This document shows, piece by piece, positions 1 to 7,474 of a stretch of 34,149 bases of DNA (its first letter is position 1; the number at the start of each line of letters is the position of its first letter). This DNA comes from an uncultured Hyphomicrobiales bacterium. GTDB lineage: Bacteria > Pseudomonadota > Alphaproteobacteria > Rhizobiales > Hyphomicrobiaceae. The notes under the pieces are model-generated. The model was given only the letters and a program-made list of their open reading frames with translations, had not been told where the DNA came from and ran no database searches. Location of the stretch: positions 1 through 34,149 of the forward strand of contig CADEEC010000019.1 in the NCBI GenBank assembly GCA_902826255.1, in the 5' to 3' direction. Both the position numbers and the translations under genes were made by a program.

Positions 1-251
1 CGCCGACCGCGTTCTTCCTGCTGGTGGTCAACATCGTCTACGTGTTCTTCGACACCTTCGGCATCATCGACGCCATGACCGGCGGCGGGCCCTCGAAGGC
101 AACGGAAACACTGGTTTACAAGGTGTTCTTCGACGGCCGTCTCGGCGGTGATCTCGGCGGTTCGGCCGCACAGTCGGTGATCCTGATGGTGATGGTGATC
201 GCGCTCACCGCGTTCCAGTTCCGCTACATCGAGCGCAAGGTGACATACTGA
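1..251 (+). CDS. ugpA: UgpA, glycerol-3-phosphate ABC permease (3' fragment)
   Basis: C-terminal piece of an inner-membrane permease subunit; the gene starts left of the window and the reading frame is open from base 3. The visible part has a membrane helix (hydrophobic run ending in VYVFFDTFG), the segment [21 protein letters not shown] typical of UgpA/MalF-type permeases, a last helix ([14 protein letters not shown]) and an end RYIERKVTY that closely resembles the end of known UgpA proteins. In the family it forms the channel with UgpE, is powered by UgpC and is fed by the periplasmic binder UgpB; ugpB is not in view. ugpE follows after 168 bases that contain a palindromic repeat, so the operon is less tight here than usual. 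Confidence 0.88.
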   Translation, partial: PTAFFLLVVNIVYVFFDTFGIIDAMTGGGPSKATETLVYKVFFDGRLGGDLGGSAAQSVILMVMVIALTAFQFRYIERKVTY

Positions 252-286
252 TGGATGCTTGCTCCTCGCATCGCGCTGCACTTACT

Positions 287-328
287 CCCTCTCCCCGCCC
301 GCGGGGAGAGGGTCGGGGTGAGGGGCAG
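287..328 (+). repeat. dispersed palindromic repeat, copy 1
   Basis: A GC-rich hairpin (CCCTCTCCCC / GGGGAGAGGG) followed by a G-rich tail ending GGTGAGGGGCAG. The same hairpin plus tail recurs at 18817-18855 and, inverted, at 357-402. It matches the style of small intergenic palindromes common in Rhizobiales genomes; that class assignment is from memory. It lies inside the ugp operon. Confidence 0.8.
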
Positions 329-356
329 CCACACAAGCACACGTCAGCGCAATCTT

Positions 357-402
357 CTGCCCCTCACCCTAGCCCTCTCCCCATGAAGTATGCGGAGAGG
401 GG
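357..402 (-). repeat. dispersed palindromic repeat, inverted copy
   Basis: Reverse complement of the copy at 287-328: tail CTGCCCCTCACCCT, then arm CCCTCTCC (373-380) and arm GGAGAGGG (394-401). Its loop is longer (ATGAAGTATGC region) than in the other copies. Its distal arm ends 18 bases before the chosen ugpE start, so the repeat borders the ugpE leader. The head-to-head copies at 287-328 and here could form one larger cruciform. Confidence 0.75.
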
Positions 403-419
403 ACGATGCGGAGCCCCCC

Positions 420-1268
420 ATGGTTGAGCGGCGGCGGTTCGGCGATGTCATTCCGCACCTGATCCTGCTGATCGGGATCGCGATCGTCGCGTTCCCCGTC
501 TACCTGTGCTTCGTCGGGTCCACGCTCGACCAGGCCACCATCGCCAACGGCCAGATGGGACTGACACCCGGGCCGCTGTTCTTCGAGACCTACTGGCGCA
601 CGCTGTTCGTCGGCACCTCGGGCACCACGCGCGAGCCCGTCGCCACCATGATGTTCAACAGCTTCGTGATGGCGCTGGTGATCGCGCTCGGCAAGATCGC
701 GATCTCGATCATCTCCTCCTACGCGGTGGTCTACTTCAAGTTCCCGTTCCGCATGGCCGCGTTTTGGATGATCTTCGTCACGCTGATGCTGCCCGTCGAA
801 GTGCGCATCTATCCCACCTACAAGATCGCGGCTGACCTCAACCTCTTGAACTCCTACGCCGGCCTGACGCTGCCGCTGATCGCATCCGCCACTGCCACGC
901 TGTTCTTTCGCCAGTTCTTCATGACCATCCCCGACGAGCTGATCGAGGCCAGCAAGCTCGACGGCGCCGGGCCGTTCCGCTTCTTCAAGGATACCGTGCT
1001 GCCGCTGTCGCGCACCAACATCGCCGCGCTGTTCGTGATCCTCTTCATCTACGGCTGGAACCAGTATCTCTGGCCGATTTTGATCACCACGCACGACGAC
1101 ATGCAGACCATCGTCATCGGCATCAAGAAGATGATCGTGACGGCTGACGCGCTGACCGAATGGAACGTGGTGATGGCCACTGCCATGCTCGCCATGTTGC
1201 CGCCCGTGGCCGTCGTCGTCCTGATGCAGCGCTGGTTCGTGAAGGGCCTGGTGGAGACGGAGAAATAA
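420..1268 (+). CDS. ugpE: UgpE, glycerol-3-phosphate ABC transporter permease
   Basis: Second membrane subunit of the sn-glycerol-3-phosphate importer, 282 residues, the usual family length. The N-terminus (MVERRRFGD, then a hydrophobic helix IPHLILLIGIAIVAFPVYL) matches known UgpE starts. The EAA loop that docks on the ATPase begins EASKLDGAGPFRFF at about residue 176. Several further membrane helices are visible and the C-terminus is MQRWFVKGLVETEK. An in-frame ATG at 390 would add ten residues encoded by the palindromic repeat; I chose 420 because GGAG lies at 410-413 and the protein then aligns with its family. ugpC follows after 3 bases. Confidence 0.93.
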   Translation: MVERRRFGDVIPHLILLIGIAIVAFPVYLCFVGSTLDQATIANGQMGLTPGPLFFETYWRTLFVGTSGTTREPVATMMFNSFVMALVIALGKIAISIISSYAVVYFKFPFRMAAFWMIFVTLMLPVEVRIYPTYKIAADLNLLNSYAGLTLPLIASATATLFFRQFFMTIPDELIEASKLDGAGPFRFFKDTVLPLSRTNIAALFVILFIYGWNQYLWPILITTHDDMQTIVIGIKKMIVTADALTEWNVVMATAMLAMLPPVAVVVLMQRWFVKGLVETEK

Positions 1269-1271
1269 TCG

Positions 1272-2345
1272 ATGGCATCCGTCACGCTGCAGGATGTGCG
1301 CAAGGTCTACGCCGGCGGCGTGGAGGCGGTGAAGGGCGTGTCGCTCGACATCCCGAACGGCTCGTTCACCGTGCTGCTCGGCCCCTCCGGCTGCGGCAAG
1401 TCCACCCTGCTGCGCATGATCGCCGGACTGGAAGCCATCACCAGCGGCACCGTCTCCATCGCCGGCAAGGTCGTCAACGAGGTCGAGCCCGCCGAGCGCG
1501 ACATCGCCATGGTGTTCCAGAACTACGCGCTCTATCCGCACATGTCGGTCTACGACAACATGGCTTACGGCCTGCGCAATCGCGGCACCGCGAAAGAGGA
1601 GATCGAGAAGCGCGTCGCCGAGGCCGCCAAGCTGCTCGCCATCGGCGATTTCCTCAAGCGCAAGCCGCGCGAGCTATCGGGTGGCCAGCGCCAGCGCGTC
1701 GCCATGGGCCGCGCCATCGTGCGCGAGCCGCAGGCGTTCCTGTTCGACGAGCCGCTGTCGAACCTCGATGCCAAGCTGCGCGTGCAGATGCGCATCGAGA
1801 TCCGCCGCCTGCACAACCGCCTCAAGGCCACCTCCATCTTCGTCACGCACGACCAGATCGAGGCCATGACCATGGCCGACAGCATCGTCGTCATGAACGG
1901 TGGCCGCGTCGAGCAGACCGGCGCGCCCAACCACGTCTATCGCTTCCCCGCCACGCGCTTTGTTGCCACCTTCATCGGCTCGCCCGCCATGAACCTGCTG
2001 CCCGGCCGCATTGCTGGTCCGGGCGAGGCGGAAATCGCCGGTGGCGGCCGCATTGCCTTCGATCCAAACGCGTTTGACGTCACGCCCGGCCGCGAGGTCG
2101 AAATCGGCATCCGCCCGGAGGACCTGCGTCTCGCCGGCAGCGGCGAAGGCGCTCTGACCTTCAAGAAGGACTTTGCCGAAGAGCTCGGCGCCACGCGCCT
2201 GTTCCACGGCACCGTCGGCGAAGGCGCCGTAGTCGTCGCACTGTCCGGCCCCGCGCCCGCCGGCGACAGCTTCGGCCTGAGCGCCGCGCCGGACGCCGTG
2301 CACCTGTTCGATCCCGCGTCCGGCGACAGCCTGCGCCGCGCGTAG
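1272..2345 (+). CDS. ugpC: UgpC, sn-glycerol-3-phosphate import ATP-binding protein
   Basis: Cytoplasmic ATPase of the Ugp importer, 357 residues. Walker [10 protein letters not shown] is at residues 37-45; the Q-loop ([14 protein letters not shown]), the signature LSGGQRQR, Walker [12 protein letters not shown] and the switch histidine in [10 protein letters not shown] follow in the right order. The C-terminal third (after about residue 235) is the TOBE/MalK-type regulatory domain of the CUT1 subfamily, including [10 protein letters not shown]. Placement directly after ugpE supports the glycerol-3-phosphate assignment over a maltose or other sugar MalK homologue, though the ATPase alone could serve several CUT1 importers. 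No strong terminator is visible after the stop. Confidence 0.93.
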   Translation: MASVTLQDVRKVYAGGVEAVKGVSLDIPNGSFTVLLGPSGCGKSTLLRMIAGLEAITSGTVSIAGKVVNEVEPAERDIAMVFQNYALYPHMSVYDNMAYGLRNRGTAKEEIEKRVAEAAKLLAIGDFLKRKPRELSGGQRQRVAMGRAIVREPQAFLFDEPLSNLDAKLRVQMRIEIRRLHNRLKATSIFVTHDQIEAMTMADSIVVMNGGRVEQTGAPNHVYRFPATRFVATFIGSPAMNLLPGRIAGPGEAEIAGGGRIAFDPNAFDVTPGREVEIGIRPEDLRLAGSGEGALTFKKDFAEELGATRLFHGTVGEGAVVVALSGPAPAGDSFGLSAAPDAVHLFDPASGDSLRRA

Positions 2346-2399
2346 AGGGCGCCAACCACAGCGCCGGACGTTCCCGCGGCAACCTCACGCCGTCAACGA

Positions 2400-2492
2400 T
2401 TAGAGCAACAGCGTACGCAAGAACTCCCAACCCATCCACGCCACCAGAACCACGACGATTACATAGCCGACGACGTCACCTGCTTGAGCCAT
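2400..2492 (-). CDS. possible 30-residue single-helix membrane peptide
   Basis: A short reading frame that starts MAQAGDVVGY, continues with a hydrophobic run VIVVVLVAWMGWEF and ends RTLLL. It looks like one membrane-spanning helix with a short polar N-terminus. A good ribosome binding site (GGGAGAGG on the minus strand, at 2497-2504) stands a few bases upstream of the ATG. It lies alone on the minus strand between ugpC and the phosphoesterase gene, which are both on the plus strand. I recognise no family. Size, binding site and amphipathic layout make it better than chance, but no conservation evidence is available. Confidence 0.45.
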   Translation of the reverse strand: MAQAGDVVGYVIVVVLVAWMGWEFLRTLLL

Positions 2493-2650
2493 TGCGCCTC
2501 TCCCTTGACCTGAAGCTAACCTGCCAGCGCTTGACGTCAAACGCCATGTCCCCGAATCCGTTCACGAGTCTCTGACACTGCGTGCAGTGCGCGCCCGGTG
2601 TTGACTGTGATAAGCATGGTCGACAAAAGCACCACGCGGTCAGGGAACGC

Positions 2651-3502
2651 ATGCATCTGGATCTCTCGCCGCCGCTGCTGGTTTTCGGCGGCCCCTATTC
2701 CAACCTGCGCGCGCTGGCGGCCCTGCGCGAGCGCGCGGACGCCCTCGGCATTTCAGCGTCGCAAACAATCTGCACCGGCGATGTCGTCGCCTATTGCGCC
2801 GAGCCCGAGGAAACGACGCAGGCGATCCGCACCTGGGGCTGTCACGTCATTGCGGGCAATTGCGAGGAACAGCTCGCGGCCTCCGCCGACGATTGTGCTT
2901 GCGGCTTCGACGAAGGCACCGAATGCGCGGCACTTGCCAAGGGCTGGTATCCATTCGCCAACGCGCGCATGTCGTCACACAGCCGCCGCTGGATGGCGGC
3001 GTTGCCGCAGGCGATCACGTTTACGCTCGGCGGCCTGCGCTTCCGCGTCGTGCACGGCGGCACCAGAATAATCAACCGCTTCCTGTTTGGCTCGCAGAGG
3101 GAGGCCCTCCGCGAGGAGCTCGAAAATTCCGGCACGGACGTTGTCATTGGCGGCCACTGCGGCGTGCCGTTCATTGCCGAGGTCGGATCGCGCATGTGGT
3201 TCAATCCCGGCGTCATCGGCATGCCGGCCAACGATGGCACGCCCGACGTCTGGTACGGACTGATCCGCATCACCGGCGGCCAGGTCGAGTTCTCCACGCA
3301 CCGCCTGAGCTATGACCATACGAGCGCTGCCGCCGCCATGCACCGCTTCGGCCACGCCGACGGCTACGCACAAACTCTCTTGACCGGCCTTTGGCCGAGC
3401 CTTGACGTGCTGCCGTCGCCCGAGCGCGCCGCGACCGGACAGCGCATCGCGCCACAAACAGTGCGCGTGGCGATCCCTGCATCGCGCGCCGCCGCCGAAT
3501 AA
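2651..3502 (+). CDS. metallophosphoesterase-fold protein with a degenerate metal site
   Basis: A 283-residue protein of the YfcE/calcineurin-like phosphoesterase fold. Recognisable motifs are TGDVVAY (D44), AGNCEE (N70), VVHGG (H135), GGHCG (H169) and WFNPGVIGMP. Motif I, normally D-x-H-x-N, reads GGPYSN (residues 13-18), so the Asp and His are Gly14 and Tyr16; the GHxH motif ends in Gly171. These three are the non-bridging site-1 ligands in YfcE-type enzymes, while the site-2 ligands are all present. Eight cysteines (41, 49, 64, 71, 82, 84, 92, 170) are unusual. The start at 2651 has AGGGA six bases upstream; an in-frame ATG at 2582 would add 23 residues with no family resemblance. Substrate unknown; it could be a mono-metal enzyme or a binding protein. 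Confidence 0.8.
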   Translation: MHLDLSPPLLVFGGPYSNLRALAALRERADALGISASQTICTGDVVAYCAEPEETTQAIRTWGCHVIAGNCEEQLAASADDCACGFDEGTECAALAKGWYPFANARMSSHSRRWMAALPQAITFTLGGLRFRVVHGGTRIINRFLFGSQREALREELENSGTDVVIGGHCGVPFIAEVGSRMWFNPGVIGMPANDGTPDVWYGLIRITGGQVEFSTHRLSYDHTSAAAAMHRFGHADGYAQTLLTGLWPSLDVLPSPERAATGQRIAPQTVRVAIPASRAAAE

Positions 3503-3675
3503 GGGCAGGCTCGGAAATCCGTCGCGCAATCCGCCGACGTTGCAAACATTTAATTCAGAACCATTCGCGCGCGCCGCCGTTTGCTCCTGGACCCGGCATC
3601 GCATCGCGGGCGAGCAGCCCAACAGCTTGTCCGCGCCGAGCGCAGCCGGAGCTTGGTTCATGCAGGAGGACACAC

Positions 3676-3963
3676 ATGCGACTACTCGCAGCAGCCGCCG
3701 GTCTCGCGATGCTCTGTGCGGGCAGCTTGAGCGCCAGCGCGGCGTCGATCCCGGCAGCGCCGGTCGGCGCCACGACCGCGCAGGAGCGGCTCGTCACGCC
3801 GGCCCACTGGCGCGAGCGGCACCATCATCATCGCCGCTGGCACCGGCACTATCGCCACCACGATGGTTGGAACTATCGCCGCTGGTACCGCCACCATGAC
3901 GGACGGCGACACCACCGGCACCATCGCCACCATCACCACCGCCGGCATCATCACCACCACTAA
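3676..3963 (+). CDS. small exported histidine-rich protein
   Basis: A 95-residue protein with a clear Sec signal peptide (MRLLAAAAGLAMLCAG, likely cut after the SASA region). The mature part is dominated by histidine and arginine; I count 24 His in total, ending in RRHHHHH. GGAGG eight bases before the ATG fixes the start. Such proteins occur in Rhizobiales and are annotated hypothetical; periplasmic binding of a transition metal (Ni, Zn, Cu) is a reasonable inference from composition but is not shown. A strong hairpin follows the stop. The repetitive His/Arg codons make the antisense frames look open, but these are shadows. Confidence 0.75.
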   Translation: MRLLAAAAGLAMLCAGSLSASAASIPAAPVGATTAQERLVTPAHWRERHHHHRRWHRHYRHHDGWNYRRWYRHHDGRRHHRHHRHHHHRRHHHHH

Positions 3964-3987
3964 GCCGTCGGCCAACATGATTCGGCA

Positions 3988-4014
3988 CGGCCGGCTCGCA
4001 CCGCGAGCCGGCCG
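3988..4014 (+). terminator. hairpin terminator-like element after the His-rich gene
   Basis: Perfect 12-base inverted repeat CGGCCGGCTCGC / GCGAGCCGGCCG with a 3-base loop, 24 bases after the stop of the histidine-rich gene. It is followed only by TTGTCG, so the U-tract is weak; it may be a rho-independent terminator or simply a 3'-end stabilising hairpin. Confidence 0.5.
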
Positions 4015-4056
4015 TTGTCGCGCGCGCACATGGATTTAGCCCCCGCGGCGGCATCC

Positions 4057-4155
4057 GCCCGAGGTGTTGCGAGAAACGGAGGAGCAGGGCGGCTCTGCGC
4101 CTGCTGACCTGAAGTGCTACGTGGCGTCGAGCGCCCTGCTCTGCCGGCTTCGGGC
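4057..4155. other. structured intergenic element, possible RNA gene (strand unknown)
   Basis: Part of a 494-base stretch (3964-4457) without a convincing gene. GCCCGAGG (4057-4064) can pair with CTTCGGGC (4148-4155), enclosing a perfect 10-base stem GAGCAGGGCG (4082-4091) with CGCCCTGCTC (4132-4141) and a smaller CGCC/GGCG stem (4098-4101 with 4123-4126). A further inverted repeat CAGAGGTGCGG / CCGCAACCTCTG lies at 4294-4333. The long-stem, asymmetric-bulge layout is reminiscent of 6S or SRP RNA, but I could not find the conserved SRP tip, RNase P core or tmRNA tag, so no family is assigned. Confidence 0.35.
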
Positions 4156-4332
4156 CCCTGCACATGGCGATCCGCTGGTCTGGCGGCCACGCCCGGTAGG
4201 GCTGATCGAATCCGGCCCCCGGCTCCTGTCTGACGCGGCACGTCCGGAACGCACCGCCCCATGTCCGAGGTGACGCGTAGTCTACCACGGCGCCAGAGGT
4301 GCGGGGATAAGCAGCCGCGCGCCGCAACCTCT

Positions 4333-4363
4333 GTCATCCTCGGGCTTGTCCCGATGATCCATC
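4333..4363. repeat. Rhizobiales-type dispersed motif
   Basis: The stretch beginning GTCATCCTCGGGCTTGTCCC and ending GATGATCCATC resembles a short dispersed intergenic repeat that I associate with Bradyrhizobium-like genomes (imperfect palindrome around CTCGGG...CCCGA). Only one copy is visible in this window, so the assignment rests on memory of the motif. Confidence 0.45.
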
Positions 4364-4457
4364 TATCCATGCGCGCGAACAGAGCGATCGAGCCCGGTGA
4401 CCGCAGCAGGAACATCAACGCTGCCACCTTATCCCCGCCCCACCCGGCGCTGTTACC

Positions 4458-4772
4458 ATGCGCAGCATGGAAGACCGCCCCTGGCGCGCGCCGCGCCTGT
4501 CAGGCAATGCCATGCTGCTCATGACCCTGCTGCTCCGCAGTGGCGGCGGCATGCGCATCGGCCCGCTGCTGCGGATCACCCGCCTACCGGTCGACGACCT
4601 CGCTGTTGCCGTCAACGAGCTCGGCGAGCGTCGCTGGATCGATATCGCTTGGCGCGGCGGCCATGCCCGCCGGCCGGAGACGTTGCCCGAGCGCGCCCGC
4701 GACATCCGTCGCATCTTCGCCACCCGCATCGGCCGCCATTGCTACCAGTACGTGAAATACCAGGGTTGGTGA
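4458..4772 (+). CDS. small hypothetical protein, possibly winged-helix
   Basis: A 104-residue frame. Residues about 15-65 (LSGNAMLLMTLLLRSGGGM, then IGPLLRITRLPVDDLAVAVNEL and GERRWIDI) have the rhythm of a MarR-like winged helix: helix, recognition helix, then a short hairpin. The C-terminus (ARDIRRIFATRIGRHCYQYVKYQGW) is basic and helical. The start may be 4458 or the ATG at 4467; no strong ribosome binding site distinguishes them. It converges with the regulator gene ending at 4794. I do not recognise a family; the DNA-binding idea is inference from the pattern only. Confidence 0.5.
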   Translation: MRSMEDRPWRAPRLSGNAMLLMTLLLRSGGGMRIGPLLRITRLPVDDLAVAVNELGERRWIDIAWRGGHARRPETLPERARDIRRIFATRIGRHCYQYVKYQGW

Positions 4773-4793
4773 CCGCGCAGCCGGTCGGCGACT

Positions 4794-6410
4794 TCACGCC
4801 ATACCGAGCAATCCCGCCGCCCGCTGGAACAGCTTCTTGCCCTCATCGTCGAGGTCAAAGGCGCTGAAGAAATCGCCCAGCGCATAGCTCGGCGCCTCGC
4901 TCCTCAACGCGCCCATGCGGGCCCGCGCCTCCGTCTGCGCGCCCCCCAGCGCCAGAATGAGCGCCGCCATGGCCCGGATATGCGCATGCGCGTTCGGCCG
5001 ATCCGCAGCCTTGACCACCCATTCCGAGGCTTCCTCGAAGCGTTGCAACCGCGCGAGCGCCAGCGCCCGCGAGGCCAGCATCGCAAACAGCATCGGATCG
5101 TAGGGGCTCAGCTCGCGCGCCACATCGGTTGCGGCGATCGAGGCCTGCGCATCGCCCGACTGCGCGCGCACGAACCCCAGCGTGTAATAGGCCAGCGCAA
5201 AGTTCGGGCTCAGCTCCACGGACTGCTCGAGCTCCGCAATCGACTGCTCCTGGCGCCCGCGCAGCCACAGCGCCCGGCCCATGGCCCAGTGCGCGGCCGG
5301 ATCGCGATCGTCGGCCATCAGTCCCTCGGCCGCAGCGGCATAGGCGCGCTCAATTTCCGGTCCGCGCTCGGCCCACCCTTGGAAGGCATTCTGCCAGTGC
5401 GTGAATGACAGGCCGGAATAGGCGCGCGCGAACGTCGGATCCAGGCGCAGTGCCACCTCGAAGAAGTGGCGTGCCTGCTCGTTGTCCGCCTTGTTGAAGC
5501 GGTACATGTGCCACAGGCCGCGGTGATGCGCCTCCCAGGCATCGAGCGAGCTCGGCGGCTTCAGCACGGCGCGGTTACGCTCGAGCGTCTCGATCTCGGT
5601 CGAGATGGCAGCCACGATGCGGGAGCCGACCTCATCCAGGATCGCAAACGTGTCGTCCATGGTCCGGTCGAAGCTATCCGCCCACACGACGCGCGCGCTG
5701 CGCGCCTCGACCAGCTCGACGGCGATCGTCAGGCGCTTGCCGGAGCGGCGCACGGACCCGTTGGCGACATAATCGACCTTCAGCAGCTGGGCTGCCTCCG
5801 CCGGGCCGATGCCGCGCTCGTGCAGCGCGAATACGGTTCCCTCGGCGATAACGAACAGGCTGCGCAGCTTGGCAAGGCGGGTGATCACGTCGTGGACGAG
5901 GGCGTCCGCTGCCCCGCCGCGCACGCGCACCACATCAGAGTTGTCGGCGAACGGCATCACGGCCAGCGATGCGCGGCGGTGCGTCGAAGGGCTTGCGCTT
6001 TCCGCCTCGTGGTCACGCGGGACTGCCGTCGCGCGTGCCCCGCCCTCTGCCGGTTTGACTGCCGCTGGCGCTGTCTGCGGTGCGATCTCACCCACAAAGC
6101 GAAACCCCTTGCGCGGCACAGTGCGGATCAAAGCTTGCGTCTCGGCGCTGTCGCCGACTGCTTTTCTCGCCGCAAAGATGCGGCTGGTCAAAGTCGAGTC
6201 CGATACGATCCGTCCGCCCCACACGGAAGCGATCAGATCGTCCTTGCTCACCACACGGTCCCGGTTCTCGATCAGGTAGACCAGTAGATCGAACACCTGC
6301 GGCTCGACGGGAATGGTCTCTGCGCCACGACGCAGCTCACGGCGGTCGACATCAAGCGTGTGCTCGGCAAAGGAAAAAAGCACGTACCCCCCGGAAGCGA
6401 CCGGTCTCAT
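4794..6410 (-). CDS. winged-helix (OmpR/CadC-type) transcriptional regulator with TPR repeats
   Basis: A 538-residue protein. Residues about 10-110 form a Trans_reg_C winged helix (RRELRRGAETIPVEPQVFDL, then SKDDLIASVWGGRIVSDSTL and IRTVPRKGFRFVG). After a linker, SLAVMPFADNS begins a TolB-N/FlgO-like domain (about 150-280). From about 300 to the end there are TPR-like helical repeats (ARHFFEVALRLDPTFARAYSGL; SIAELEQSVELSPNFALAYYTLG). This architecture is common among rhizobial regulators otherwise fused to adenylate cyclase domains; no cyclase domain or membrane helix is present here. The start has no clear binding site; a GTG ten codons in, preceded by GGGGGG, is an alternative. It is divergent from the methyltransferase at 6576, a plausible target. 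Confidence 0.82.
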   Translation of the reverse strand: MRPVASGGYVLFSFAEHTLDVDRRELRRGAETIPVEPQVFDLLVYLIENRDRVVSKDDLIASVWGGRIVSDSTLTSRIFAARKAVGDSAETQALIRTVPRKGFRFVGEIAPQTAPAAVKPAEGGARATAVPRDHEAESASPSTHRRASLAVMPFADNSDVVRVRGGAADALVHDVITRLAKLRSLFVIAEGTVFALHERGIGPAEAAQLLKVDYVANGSVRRSGKRLTIAVELVEARSARVVWADSFDRTMDDTFAILDEVGSRIVAAISTEIETLERNRAVLKPPSSLDAWEAHHRGLWHMYRFNKADNEQARHFFEVALRLDPTFARAYSGLSFTHWQNAFQGWAERGPEIERAYAAAAEGLMADDRDPAAHWAMGRALWLRGRQEQSIAELEQSVELSPNFALAYYTLGFVRAQSGDAQASIAATDVARELSPYDPMLFAMLASRALALARLQRFEEASEWVVKAADRPNAHAHIRAMAALILALGGAQTEARARMGALRSEAPSYALGDFFSAFDLDDEGKKLFQRAAGLLGMA

Positions 6411-6575
6411 GAATAAATCAGGAGAATAGCAAGACTAAATCAATCCGGCCTGCAAGTCTTTGGGCGGCCTCTCCGTATAAATCTCTTTCATCACCGGCCG
6501 GTACCGCAACCCCGCGCACCCGGTCAAGCATTCACCCGCCGGCTACCCGGCGCAAGAAAGCCATCGGAGACAGCC

Positions 6576-7421
6576 ATGACCGTCATGACCGCCGTTCCCA
6601 CAACCGGAACCGCAGCCGCCCCCGACCTCCCCGCCGTCAAGGCCCGCCAGCACGCCGCCTGGTCCTCGGGCGACTACGCCGTCGTCGGCACCACCTTGCA
6701 GCTCGTCGGCGAAAGCTTGTGCGAGGCCATGGACATCCGGGCCGGCCAGAAGGTACTCGACGTCGCCGCCGGCAACGGCAACGCCTCGCTCGCCGCGGCG
6801 CATCGCTGGTGCGACGTCACCTCGACCGACTACGTGCCGGCCCTTCTCGAGCGCGGCAAGGCCCGCGCCATGGCCGAGGGCCTAGAGATCAAGTTCCAGG
6901 AAGCCGATGCGGAAGCCCTGCCTTTCACCGACAAGTCCTTTGACGCGGTGGTCTCCACCTTCGGCGTCATGTTCACGCCGAACCAGGATAAGGCCGCATC
7001 CGAAATGATCCGCGTGTGCCGATCGGGTGGCAAGATCGGCATGGCGAACTGGACGCCGTCCGGCTTCATCGGCAACGTATTCAAGACCCTCGGCCAGCAC
7101 CTGCCGCCGCCGGCAGGCGTAAAATCTCCCGCGCTCTGGGGCACCAGCGAGCGCATCTCCGAAATGTTCGGCGGCTCGGCGAGCTCCATCGTCGCCGAGA
7201 AGCGCGATTTCATCTTCCGCTATCGCTCGCCCGAGCACTTCGTCGAGGTGTTCAGCACCTTCTACGGCCCCGTACTGAAGGCGCTCGCCGCTCTGGATGG
7301 GCAGAAGGGCAAGGCGCTGGTCGCCGATCTGATCGCGCTGATCGGTCGCTTCAATCGCGCCAATGACGGCACCATGGTCGTCCCATCCGAATACCTGGAA
7401 ATCGTGGTGACCCGGCGCTAG
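6576..7421 (+). CDS. class I SAM-dependent methyltransferase (UbiE/Coq5-like)
   Basis: A 281-residue cytoplasmic methyltransferase. Motif I LDVAAGNGN is at residues 61-69, the acidic post-I strand is VTSTDYVPALLERGK, and motif II-like EADAEALPFTDKSFDAVVSTFGVMF follows, as in the Methyltransf_11/25 families. The C-terminal part carries the substrate-capping helices. The substrate cannot be read from the sequence. GGAGA stands ten bases upstream of the ATG. A TATAAA box at 6476-6481 could be a -10 element, but I see no good -35 partner. The gene is divergent from the winged-helix/TPR regulator (165 bases between starts) and convergent with the OsmC gene. Confidence 0.85.
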   Translation: MTVMTAVPTTGTAAAPDLPAVKARQHAAWSSGDYAVVGTTLQLVGESLCEAMDIRAGQKVLDVAAGNGNASLAAAHRWCDVTSTDYVPALLERGKARAMAEGLEIKFQEADAEALPFTDKSFDAVVSTFGVMFTPNQDKAASEMIRVCRSGGKIGMANWTPSGFIGNVFKTLGQHLPPPAGVKSPALWGTSERISEMFGGSASSIVAEKRDFIFRYRSPEHFVEVFSTFYGPVLKALAALDGQKGKALVADLIALIGRFNRANDGTMVVPSEYLEIVVTRR

Positions 7422-7445
7422 CCGGATCAACACGTGTTGCCGGCT
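7420..7445. terminator. inverted repeat between convergent genes
   Basis: AGCCGG-AT-CAACAC pairs with GTGTTG-CCGGCT (12 pairs with a two-base bulge, central palindrome CAACACGTGTTG). It starts at the methyltransferase stop and lies in the 53-base gap before the convergent OsmC gene end. It has no U-tract on either strand, so its role as a bidirectional transcription end is only likely. Confidence 0.4.
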
Positions 7446-7474
7446 GCTCAGGCACGACGGGCGGCCGGCCTTCC

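Noticed and set aside
369..1541. Long minus-strand frame of 390 codons opposite ugpE/ugpC
   Set aside because: Translation is a His/Asp/Arg-rich shadow of the well-supported ugp genes on the plus strand.
3401..3900. Overlapping plus-strand frame across the phosphoesterase end and His-rich gene
   Set aside because: Crosses a clear stop/start boundary between two better genes; Pro/Arg-rich shadow.
4057..4335. tmRNA, RNase P or SRP RNA
   Set aside because: The sequence lacks an ssrA tag, the RNase P P4 core and the SRP GGAAGCAGCC-type tip; only a neutral structured-region call is justified.
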